A stretch of DNA of 19,296 nt from an uncultured Eubacteriales bacterium. GTDB lineage: Bacteria > Bacillota > Clostridia > Christensenellales > CAG-917. The position numbers and the translations under genes are program-made. Each line of letters starts with the position of its first letter. The first letter of the stretch is position 1. A model generated the notes under the pieces. That model worked only from the letters and a program-made list of their open reading frames with translations, did not search any database and was not told the DNA's origin. Of this stretch, positions 5,532 through 11,977 are shown piece after piece. Where the stretch lies: assembly GCA_900551145.1 (NCBI GenBank), contig URUQ01000009.1:1-19296 (forward strand), written 5' to 3'.

Positions 5532-8246
5532 TTAGAACGTGAAGTAGAACCAACCTGCCGTGTCTTGGGTGACGCCTTTTGCTACGTCTTCGAATTCGTT
5601 CTCAACGGTCTTGTGTGCGCCGACCGTGAAAGAGATACCGACTTTTGCATTTGCAACGTTTGCGTTGATTGCAAGAGAGAAGCCTGTTTCACCACTCATA
5701 TTGACCTTGACTACTGCGGAAGATGCAAGAAGTTCTCTGATGAACGCCTTGTCTGCTTTGACGAGTGCAACAACTTCATCGTCGCTCTTGCCTGCAAATC
5801 TGATTGCGGTGATACCGTGAGTGCCAACCAATTTAATCATTTCGTTGTCGATTTCTTCGGCGGTCATAGCGTTGTATCTTGCTTCTTTGATTGCTTCGAC
5901 GAGTTCTGCATCGGTCTTCTCTGCATTGCCGTCTTTTGCTCTTTCTGCCGCGACTTCTTCATCGCTTACTACCATTGCCTCTTTGACGCCTGCTTTGTAC
6001 TTGTTGCGTTCTTCCGTTCTGTAAACGTTGACGTCAACTTTCTCTGCATTGACTTTGTCCGCATTGGTGTAGGTTGCGCCTGCAATGACAAGAAGTTTTG
6101 CCATATCGGGGATCCAGTTGCCGTTGTCCCACTTGGTGATGGACTCAACGTTGCCGTCCGTCGTCATATTGGTATCGAATTCGCGACCGATGTTGGAGAT
6201 GACGTTGTTGATATTGTCAACCGTGACGGTGAGACCGTCTGCACCCGTCGTGAAGAGGGGTATCACTTTGGTGATGGTGTTTGCAATAGCCGTGAGACTG
6301 AACGCAGAAGTCTTTGCATCGGGATCTACGAGGCCTTTGCCACCGAGCATTTCAACAATCCCGTTGACGCCTTTTTGGAACAAAGGAACGATGTTGATGT
6401 TGTCCCAAACAGCACCCTTGAAGTTTTCGTTGAGTTCGAAGTAGTTGAGAGTGCCGTCGTCGTTCTTTGCGAAGAACAAGGTTGCAAATTGATCGAACAC
6501 TGCGGCTGCAGAGCCGAACGCGCCTTTGAGGCCTTCAAAAACGTATCCTCCGAAGCAGTTGACGAGAGTTTTTGCGAGAGGTACTTCAACCACTGCGTCT
6601 GCATCGGTTGTAGCTGCTGCCTTGACCTTGAGGTCTTGGTTGACGGTTACGCCGAGTCTATTGCCGACGAAGGATGCGCTGAGGAACGGAACTGCCGTCG
6701 TTGCGCCCTTTGCCTTGTAGGAAACGGTTGCGAGTGCGTTGGTTTGGTTTTCGGTCTTGTTTTTGAGATCGAGTTTGCCTTTGAGAGAGACAACGAGTTG
6801 TCCGTCAAGAACGATGTCGGGAACATTCTCAAAATGAGTGTTTCTGTTGGTAATCGTGGACGGTCTGATCGTTACACCGTCAACGTCGAGTGCGACTGCG
6901 TAATCGAGTGCGACGTTGGTGCTGTAATTTTGTTTTGCGGTTTCCATCTTAACGACGTCGGAGGTCTTGTTTTGGTCAACGCCTCTGAATTGAAGTTTGT
7001 TGATGGATACTGTCAAAGCGGGATATTCTTTGTCGCTCGTTGCGAGGTTCTTCAAATCCGCCTTGATGGAGAAGTTTTGAATGTGGTTGTCTTTCTCTTT
7101 GAATTCAAGAGCAAGCTCGGAAGTGCCGCTGAGCAACGGAGATGCCATTGAAAGAACGGTGCTCAAAACAGTGCTCTTGGTGTTGATCGGTGCGGTATAG
7201 GTCGTTACGCCGTTTGCATCCGTCTTGGGATTGCTGAGTTTTGCAAAGAGAAGTTTGCCGAGAGAACCGCTGGTCAAAATCTTTGCGATATTGAGGTTGC
7301 CTTCTGCATCGTAGATATCTCTTTCGGGAACTCTCAAAGTGCTTGCCAAACCGCCGACAGTTGCGACGAGGTCCATTTGAGTCGATCTCTTGATGAGGCT
7401 GAACACATCGTTGACGAGAACGTTCAAGTTCCAATCAGCACCCATCTTGGTGGACAAATCGGTAAGGATACCGCCGATTGCCGCTTTGCCTTTGTAGTAA
7501 ACGTCTTTGTAGTTGGAATCAACACCTTCGTGCCAACCCTTTTCGTAAACGACACCATTGATGGTCTTGTTGTCGGGAACGTAGTAGAATTTCTTGTATT
7601 CGGTGCTGCTGCCTTCAACTTTTTCGTAAACGTAACCGTTTTGCATAACTTGGTCATACACAACCATCGTGTTGTCTTCAAAGATGGTCTTGCTGAGCCA
7701 GCTGCCGAGTTGGTCGTTTGCATAGTCGAACGGGAGAATGATGTTTTGACCTGCGAAATCAATGTAAAGGTTGCCCGCATCTCCCATGAAATAATATACG
7801 GTCGCCCAGTTTTCACCGGTGGTGACGTCGTATACTTTAATCTTCAACGCTGTGTCTTTGCTGACGTTGGCATTGTTGAATGTACCGTTTGCGATTTCGG
7901 CCTCCGTTCTCACGTTGTGTCTATCCAAAACGGCATCGATTGCAAAGCCTATACCCACTTTCTTGGTCACAGCATTGTTGGCGGTGGACTTGACTGCAAG
8001 TTCCACACCGAGGTCTGCACTGACTGCGATGTTTTGATTGGCTGCGATCGTTTCATTGCCGATGCTCTTGGACAAATCCCACAATTTTGTGAAGTATTCG
8101 CCGGCAGTATAGCCCTGCTCTTCTTCGCCACCGCCATTGCCCTTGCCACCGTCGTCTTTCTTGTCGCAAGCAACAAGAACGAGAGACACTGCAAGCACAA
8201 GTGCGAGAACAAGAACCAGCAAAGATTTGATGCTGAATTTCTTCAT
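5532..8246 (-). CDS. Large lipoprotein of unknown function (904 aa)
   Basis: The start at 8246 is fixed by AGGAGG 5 nt upstream and by a lipoprotein signal: KK at the N-terminus, a Leu/Val core, and lipobox LVAC with C27. A Gly/Asp/Glu-rich linker (about 28-46) follows, as for a protein tethered outside the membrane. Much of the rest looks like beta-strand-rich repeats of the kind 'V-ALDYAVALDVDG' or 'LAINANVANAKVGISF', and the C-terminus ends in aromatic WFYFTF. Residues about 745-843 differ: a Glu/Lys/Ala-rich helical segment with several EE and KA runs looks inserted into the strand region. I recognise no family. It is monocistronic, with its own consensus promoter and terminator, suggesting high expression. 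Transport, adhesion or substrate capture cannot be told apart. Confidence 0.85.
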   Translation of the reverse strand: MKKFSIKSLLVLVLALVLAVSLVLVACDKKDDGGKGNGGGEEEQGYTAGEYFTKLWDLSKSIGNETIAANQNIAVSADLGVELAVKSTANNAVTKKVGIGFAIDAVLDRHNVRTEAEIANGTFNNANVSKDTALKIKVYDVTTGENWATVYYFMGDAGNLYIDFAGQNIILPFDYANDQLGSWLSKTIFEDNTMVVYDQVMQNGYVYEKVEGSSTEYKKFYYVPDNKTINGVVYEKGWHEGVDSNYKDVYYKGKAAIGGILTDLSTKMGADWNLNVLVNDVFSLIKRSTQMDLVATVGGLASTLRVPERDIYDAEGNLNIAKILTSGSLGKLLFAKLSNPKTDANGVTTYTAPINTKSTVLSTVLSMASPLLSGTSELALEFKEKDNHIQNFSIKADLKNLATSDKEYPALTVSINKLQFRGVDQNKTSDVVKMETAKQNYSTNVALDYAVALDVDGVTIRPSTITNRNTHFENVPDIVLDGQLVVSLKGKLDLKNKTENQTNALATVSYKAKGATTAVPFLSASFVGNRLGVTVNQDLKVKAAATTDADAVVEVPLAKTLVNCFGGYVFEGLKGAFGSAAAVFDQFATLFFAKNDDGTLNYFELNENFKGAVWDNINIVPLFQKGVNGIVEMLGGKGLVDPDAKTSAFSLTAIANTITKVIPLFTTGADGLTVTVDNINNVISNIGREFDTNMTTDGNVESITKWDNGNWIPDMAKLLVIAGATYTNADKVNAEKVDVNVYRTEERNKYKAGVKEAMVVSDEEVAAERAKDGNAEKTDAELVEAIKEARYNAMTAEEIDNEMIKLVGTHGITAIRFAGKSDDEVVALVKADKAFIRELLASSAVVKVNMSGETGFSLAINANVANAKVGISFTVGAHKTVENEFEDVAKGVTQDTAGWFYFTF

Positions 8247-8333
8247 AATTGCCTCCTGAAAATTCTCTTTTTTCAAATATTTCCCATCACGCGCGTATAG
8301 CGCGCGCATATAAGGTTCTATTTGTTTAATGTT

Positions 8334-8362
8334 ATTATAACCATAAATAGGATAATAGTCAA
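8334..8362 (-). promoter_or_regulatory. Consensus promoter of the 904-residue lipoprotein gene
   Basis: On the minus strand TTGACT (8362-8357), a 17-nt spacer and TATAAT (8339-8334). The leader is about 80 nt and contains a GC-only hairpin at about 8289-8308 (GCGCG-type arms around TATA) before the AGGAGG site. Confidence 0.85.
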
Positions 8363-8385
8363 CACCCATTGCGAAAACATCGTTG

Positions 8386-8608
8386 CTGTATTGACGCAAA
8401 ATGTAATTTTACGTCAATTACTGCACTTGTTTTCGCAATCCCTAACCGCGCAACCGATACACGCTATCAGTTCTTACAAGGATAAAAACTCCCGCCTCAA
8501 TTCCGCTATATCGCTTGCTTGGTGTTGCTCGCTTCGCTCGCTATTACAGAAACGGCATTGCGGTGATGACAACAAGTGTAACTTATTGTCATAAACCGCA
8601 TTTGTTTT
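8386..8608. repeat. Perfect 223-bp direct repeat, copy 1
   Basis: It is identical to 8724-8946 at every position I compared, offset 338. It begins with CTGTATTGACGC, contains an imperfect palindrome at 8390-8418 (ATTGACG ... CGTCAAT with AAAAT/ATTTT inside), a copy of the TTTTCGCAATCCCTAACCGC module, and an ATGACAA/TTGTCAT hairpin at about 8564-8593. Open frames inside it encode the same peptide in both copies, but they have no ribosome-binding site and look like translated repeat. The 3' part reads, on the minus strand, like the widespread 'SVIASEAS' type of genomic repeat. Confidence 0.9.
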
Positions 8609-8624
8609 CGCAATCCCTAACCGC

Positions 8625-8693
8625 ACAGCCAATCTTTTGCTATCATTTCAAGCAATGATATACTATCGACCGCAATTTCGCAAGATTGTCTGT
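8625..8693 (-). repeat. Hairpin element, copy A
   Basis: ACAGCCAATCTT (8625-8636) and AAGATTGTCTGT (8682-8693) form the closing stem with one mismatch. The core (GCTATCATTTCAAGC and CCGCAATTTCGC) matches, in inverse orientation, the element at 10394-10463, including flanking CTAACCGC and TTTGGTG. It lies between the two 223-bp repeats and is preceded by the TTTTCGCAATCCCTAACCGC module. Confidence 0.7.
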
Positions 8694-8723
8694 TTGGTGA
8701 CGCGCACACAACGCGCGGTTTTA

Positions 8724-8946
8724 CTGTATTGACGCAAAATGTAATTTTACGTCAATTACTGCACTTGTTTTCGCAATCCCTAACCGCGCAACCGATACAC
8801 GCTATCAGTTCTTACAAGGATAAAAACTCCCGCCTCAATTCCGCTATATCGCTTGCTTGGTGTTGCTCGCTTCGCTCGCTATTACAGAAACGGCATTGCG
8901 GTGATGACAACAAGTGTAACTTATTGTCATAAACCGCATTTGTTTT
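8724..8946. repeat. Perfect 223-bp direct repeat, copy 2
   Basis: Second copy of 8386-8608. Identity ends at 8946, where copy 1 continues TCGCAATCCC and this copy TTGCAATATC. The lack of any substitution in non-coding DNA implies recent duplication or gene conversion. Confidence 0.9.
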
Positions 8947-8956
8947 TGCAATATCA

Positions 8957-9060
8957 TTGCGCCGATTGCTAAACACGTGTCACTTATCTCTACGAGATAA
9001 CTTGACACATATTTAGGCGCAAACGTCCTACACAAAAGCAATCGGAGCATTGCTTTTGTG
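8957..9060. other. Gene-free region with alternative hairpins
   Basis: CCGATTGCT at about 8962-8970 can pair with AGCAATCGG at about 9038-9046. The latter is also half of a perfect 12-bp hairpin, CACAAAAGCAAT 9031-9042 with ATTGCTTTTGTG 9049-9060, so the two folds exclude each other. Between them GTGTCA...TGACAC encloses a TATCTC-TAC-GAGATA hairpin, and GCGCC...GGCGC can close the set. No U-tract and no downstream gene on the plus strand follow. Confidence 0.45.
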
Positions 9061-9150
9061 CGTAAGGTCTCGCAACCTTGAGACGGCTCGGCGGTTGCTC
9101 GGACGGATAGTTGATGCTCACAACGATTTCTTCGTGGAGTTATAAACTAC

Positions 9151-9169
9151 GGCTCCGCCTGTCTACGAG
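9151..9169 (+). repeat. 19-nt direct repeat, copy 1
   Basis: GGCTCCGCCTGTCTACGAG here recurs exactly at 9349-9367, 198 nt away. The two copies bracket the hairpin element at 9199-9266 and the palindrome at 9299-9324, so they may mark the ends of a duplicated or mobile unit. Confidence 0.7.
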
Positions 9170-9198
9170 TATCGTTTATTAAGCTGTAAAAATCTCAA

Positions 9199-9266
9199 GC
9201 CGATAATTTTGCGAAATTGTGGTAAGTGTTTTATACCTGCTTGATATAAGAGCAAAAATTATCGGC
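9199..9266 (+). repeat. Hairpin element, copy B
   Basis: GCCGATAATTTT (9199-9210) pairs perfectly with AAAATTATCGGC (9255-9266). Inside, GCGAAATTGTGG, TATACC and TGCTTGATAT align with the core of the element at 10394-10463. The closing stem differs from that copy at four positions, each with the matching change on the other strand. Confidence 0.7.
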
Positions 9267-9298
9267 GCGATTAGAAAAGCAAAATTCAAATGCGATAT

Positions 9299-9324
9299 AT
9301 GACAATAAACGAGTTTATTGTCAT
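9299..9324. repeat. Perfect 12-bp palindrome
   Basis: ATGACAATAAAC (9299-9310) and GTTTATTGTCAT (9313-9324) with a 2-nt centre. A related, less perfect ATGACAACAAG...CTTATTGTCAT hairpin lies in each 223-bp repeat, and it sits in the same kind of context (before CATCGCGATGACGG-like sequence). Confidence 0.65.
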
Positions 9325-9348
9325 CATCGCGATGACGGATTTTGCGTT

Positions 9349-9367
9349 GGCTCCGCCTGTCTACGAG
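9349..9367 (+). repeat. 19-nt direct repeat, copy 2
   Basis: Exact second copy of 9151-9169. It is followed by a GCGCAAT/ATTGCGC hairpin (9377-9383 with 9389-9395, AAAAA loop). Confidence 0.7.
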
Positions 9368-9412
9368 CAACATTAGGCGCAATAAAAAATTGCGCTATGG
9401 AATGTTTCTTTT

Positions 9413-9438
9413 AATAAAAAAGCGCACCGTCGGTGCGC
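9413..9438 (-). terminator. Intrinsic terminator of the reductase gene
   Basis: On the minus strand GCGCACC (9438-9432) pairs with GGTGCGC (9428-9422) around GAC, followed by six U residues (complement of 9416-9421). It is 18 nt beyond the stop of the short-chain reductase. Confidence 0.85.
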
Positions 9439-9456
9439 CTATAAAATCTCGTTTAT

Positions 9457-10179
9457 TTATAATAATCCATCCACTCCTAATATTTGACCGGTAATATAAG
9501 TGTTCTCGGCTAAAAACAATATAGCGGAAGCAACTTCTTCGGGTTTGCCGAGACGGCCGAGAGGAATGGAGTTTTGACACAAATCCTCGATTTCCGCATC
9601 GGAATAGACTTTCATCATATCCGTATCGATTGCACCGGGCGCTACCGCATTTACTCGTACACCCGACGGGGCAACTTCTTTGGCAAGTGCCTTTGTAAAG
9701 CCGATAATTGCGGACTTCGTGGAAGAATACGCTACTTCCATGCTTGCGCCCTTCACTCCCCACACGGAGGAAACGTTGACGACCGCGCCGTCCCCTCTTG
9801 ACATCATATCGGCAATCACCGCTTTGGTAACGTTGAAAGTTCCGTTGACGTTGACGTCAAAGAGTTTTTTCCACTCGTCAAGGGAAAAGTCTATTAAAAG
9901 TCCGCTTTTGGCAATGCCCGCGTTGTTGACAAGGATATCTATCTTCCCAAAGCGTTTTTTGACGGAATTTATCGCGTTTTGCACGCTTTGCTCGTCGGAA
10001 ACGTCGCACCAAACCGCAAAAACACCGCCAAACTCGTCGTTTAGCGATTTTTCGAGGGCAAGAGCCTTGTCTTTGGCGTGATTGTAGGTGAAGGCGACGT
10101 TGTATTTGCCCGCGCTCATACGCACGACTGCTTCACCGATACCGCGACTTCCGCCGGTGATAAAGATAGTTTTGGTCAT
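9457..10179 (-). CDS. FabG-like short-chain dehydrogenase/reductase
   Basis: The 240-residue protein has the classical SDR layout: cofactor motif TGGSRGIG (9-15 region), NNAG at 85-88, and catalytic residues N111, S138, Y151 and K155 (YSSTK). The PGAIDTDM segment follows. It most resembles 3-oxoacyl-ACP reductases, which reduce beta-ketoacyl-ACP with NADPH, but no other fatty-acid gene is near, so another keto substrate is possible. The C-terminus stops at VDGLL, a little shorter than usual. The ATG at 10179 is preferred because TKTIFITGG begins the Rossmann strand; an ATG at 10203 would add eight poorly conserved residues. Neither start has a clear ribosome-binding site. The region directly upstream is a hairpin chain. 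Confidence 0.85.
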   Translation of the reverse strand: MTKTIFITGGSRGIGEAVVRMSAGKYNVAFTYNHAKDKALALEKSLNDEFGGVFAVWCDVSDEQSVQNAINSVKKRFGKIDILVNNAGIAKSGLLIDFSLDEWKKLFDVNVNGTFNVTKAVIADMMSRGDGAVVNVSSVWGVKGASMEVAYSSTKSAIIGFTKALAKEVAPSGVRVNAVAPGAIDTDMMKVYSDAEIEDLCQNSIPLGRLGKPEEVASAILFLAENTYITGQILGVDGLL

Positions 10180-10187
10180 AAACTGTA

Positions 10188-10294
10188 TTTGCGCATAGCG
10201 CAAAGTGATATTCTCGCAAAGCGAGAGTGATATTGTTGCTACGCAACAGTGATATTTTTTGCCTGCGCAAAAAGTGATATTCGCGCTTCGTGCG
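10188..10294. repeat. AGTGATATT nonamer / variable-hairpin chain
   Basis: The nonamer AGTGATATT (10204-10212, 10226-10234, 10248-10256, 10273-10281) alternates with short hairpins of different sequence: TTTGCGC-ATA-GCGCAAA (10188-10204), CTCGC-AAA-GCGAG (10213-10225), GTTGC-TAC-GCAAC (10235-10247), TTTTGC-CTGC-GCAAAA (10257-10272) and an imperfect CGCGC-TTC-GTGCG (10282-10294). The first hairpin ends 8 nt from the reductase start, so on the minus strand the chain would form its leader. Confidence 0.9.
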
Positions 10295-10304
10295 AGTTGT
10301 GGTT

Positions 10305-10366
10305 ATTCCGAATTTCGCTACGCTAAATTCCCACGTCGCAACACTCGTTGCTCCTCGGAATGACAA
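10305..10366. repeat. ATTCCGA-bounded dispersed repeat
   Basis: ATTCCGA near 10305 pairs with TCGGAAT near 10355-10361, enclosing two small arms: GAATTT...AAATTC and GCAAC-ACTC-GTTGC. On the minus strand it reads TGTCATTCCGAGGAGCAACG..., a pattern resembling the 'CATTCCGAGGAGCGAAGCGACG' type of interspersed repeat known from many genomes. A GGAATATTCC palindrome (10370-10379) follows. Confidence 0.6.
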
Positions 10367-10393
10367 TATGGAATATTCCGTATAAAACACCAA

Positions 10394-10463
10394 ACAGACA
10401 ATCTTGCGAAAATGCGGAATGATTATTTATCCGTGCTTGAATTGATAGCAAAAGATTGTCTGT
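10394..10463 (+). repeat. Hairpin element, copy C
   Basis: ACAGACAATCTT (10394-10405) pairs perfectly with AAGATTGTCTGT (10452-10463). The core includes GCGAAAATGCGG, TTTATCCG and TGCTTGAATTGATAGC. It is the inverse of 8625-8693, with shared flanks (CACCAA before, GCGGTTAG after). On the minus strand it lies about 100 nt after the last gene of the asnS operon, with a weak T-rich stretch behind it, so it could serve as a 3' end there. The remaining DNA up to 10562 shows nothing I can assign. Confidence 0.7.
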
Positions 10464-10562
10464 GCGGTTAGTTAAGCAATAAATCTAGCGTGGCTCTTGG
10501 CGATACGCATAAGTGCGCGTTGCCATTGCCACAGCGACGGTTTTTGCGTGCATTCGGCGCAA

Positions 10563-11939
10563 TTACTCCTCTTCTTTTTCGGGTCTGCCGACGCCGATAT
10601 AAGTGCTTTCCGCATCTTTGACGTCCTTGTCAAACGTGACGAGGTTGATGGTGTGCAAATAATTGTCGTCATCGGTTGCAAAGAAGAAGAAATCGTTGCC
10701 GACAAAATCAAGTTTGAGACCATCGGTCTTGATACTTTCCTGTTCCATCACGGTTTTGACGTTACCTGCCGTCTCGTAAGGAATTGCGTAAAGCGCTTTT
10801 GCGGAAGAAGAATCCGTGAAGTACACGAGACCGTCTTTGACATACCAAACGGTTTGAGAAGTGGTGGTCACTTGGACGGGTTCGCTCGTGCCGTTGTACC
10901 AGCAATATACGCTTTCGTTGTTGTATGCAAGCGCGCCGTCTTCATAACCGAGCGGGAATACCGTGGTCTTTGCACCGATGTTGAGGAGTCTTTCGGGGTT
11001 GGCTTCGCTGTTAAAGTCGTTTGCTTTTGCCATGAACAATCCGTCCGTGGTGCTGGTGCCGTTGAGAGTGTGGGCCTTGGTGTAGTAGAGCGTTGCACTG
11101 CCGTCGTTTTCAACGAACATTGTGACGAGGGAGAACTTGAAAACGTTGAGCGGGTCGCCCGTGACGTTCTCGGTGTAGGTATTCTTGGTCGCGATAGTAC
11201 GAGTTTCACCTGCGAGCGTAGAAGCGCAGAGGTTGTTGTAGTTCATATAACTTTCCTCTGTGGGCGCGCTTTGCGTGTAGTAGAACTCGTTGCAATCATA
11301 CTTCCATGCGACGCTGGTGACGTTCTCTGCAAGAGTGCCTTTGACTGCGCCTTTGCCGTTGTCGATGTTCTTGTTGGTCTTCATTCCGGAGAAATCGATG
11401 TAGCTGATTTTACTGCTCTCGTAGTAGTATACGCGGCTCGGAGTGAAGAGATATTCGGAAGAACGAGTGCCGATCGTGCCGATGAGTTGCGTTACGCTAC
11501 CGTCGATTTTGGTGCGCATAAAGTCGGTGTTGGTGGTGGAAGCAGTGCCGTTTTTGTCTTTGTCGACGTTGGGCGTCGCATAGTAAACCCATTCACCGAA
11601 AATTGCGATACCGCCATTTGCGGAAGAGTTGTAAACACTCTTGGGAACGAGCACTTTGGAAGTGCTATTGTCGATTTTTCCGTCTTTGTACTCTGCACGG
11701 ACGATGCCTTGTTTGGTGGCTGCGCCCCACGTCGCGTCTGCGTCTGCGCCGACGTAACCGTTGATGAAGTACACGTAATTGCCTTGTTTTACGACGTAAC
11801 CGCCGTTGGACTCAACCTTTGCGGATGCGTCTCCGCCGCCGATGGCGTCCATCTTGTACGGGTTGCAAGCAACGAGACATACGATGCAAACTGCAAGGAT
11901 AAGCGTTGCCGCAATTGCGCTCAAAATTTTCTTTTTCAT
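10563..11939 (-). CDS. Lipoprotein with DUF5050-like propeller repeats
   Basis: This 458-residue lipoprotein has a signal peptide with lipobox LVAC (C25) and then a series of Tyr-rich repeats of the form 'VYYxxxxxxISYIDFSG', 'WVYYATPNVDKDKNG' and 'VYCWYNGTSEPVQVTT', typical of beta-propeller-like DUF5050 proteins. It should be anchored on the outer face of the membrane. Function is unknown. AGGAG lies 8 nt before the ATG at 11939, and a GTGAC-TTT-GTCAC hairpin overlaps the 5' side of that site. It starts 38 nt after aspS with no terminator between, so it is probably the last gene of the asnS operon, an odd partner for aminoacylation genes. The acidic tail PEKEEE ends the protein. Confidence 0.8.
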   Translation of the reverse strand: MKKKILSAIAATLILAVCIVCLVACNPYKMDAIGGGDASAKVESNGGYVVKQGNYVYFINGYVGADADATWGAATKQGIVRAEYKDGKIDNSTSKVLVPKSVYNSSANGGIAIFGEWVYYATPNVDKDKNGTASTTNTDFMRTKIDGSVTQLIGTIGTRSSEYLFTPSRVYYYESSKISYIDFSGMKTNKNIDNGKGAVKGTLAENVTSVAWKYDCNEFYYTQSAPTEESYMNYNNLCASTLAGETRTIATKNTYTENVTGDPLNVFKFSLVTMFVENDGSATLYYTKAHTLNGTSTTDGLFMAKANDFNSEANPERLLNIGAKTTVFPLGYEDGALAYNNESVYCWYNGTSEPVQVTTTSQTVWYVKDGLVYFTDSSSAKALYAIPYETAGNVKTVMEQESIKTDGLKLDFVGNDFFFFATDDDNYLHTINLVTFDKDVKDAESTYIGVGRPEKEEE

Positions 11940-11977
11940 TATATTTCTCCTGGTGACAAAGTCACTTTTGATATTTC

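Noticed and set aside
5466..7151. 561-codon open frame on the plus strand
   Set aside because: It is antisense to the 904-residue lipoprotein gene, is full of Cys and acidic residues without family features, and begins inside a terminator stem.
8322..8932. Two open frames encoding the same peptide of about 59 residues
   Set aside because: They are the translation of the 223-bp repeat, contain palindromes, lack ribosome-binding sites and resemble translated dispersed repeats.
8957..9120. tRNA or other classical RNA gene in the gene-free stretch
   Set aside because: Several hairpins are present, but no acceptor stem with CCA-adjacent pairing and no T-loop GTTCGA-type sequence could be found.
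8386..9367. CRISPR array
   Set aside because: The repeats are long, few, unevenly spaced and contain internal hairpins; there are no uniform spacers and no cas genes.
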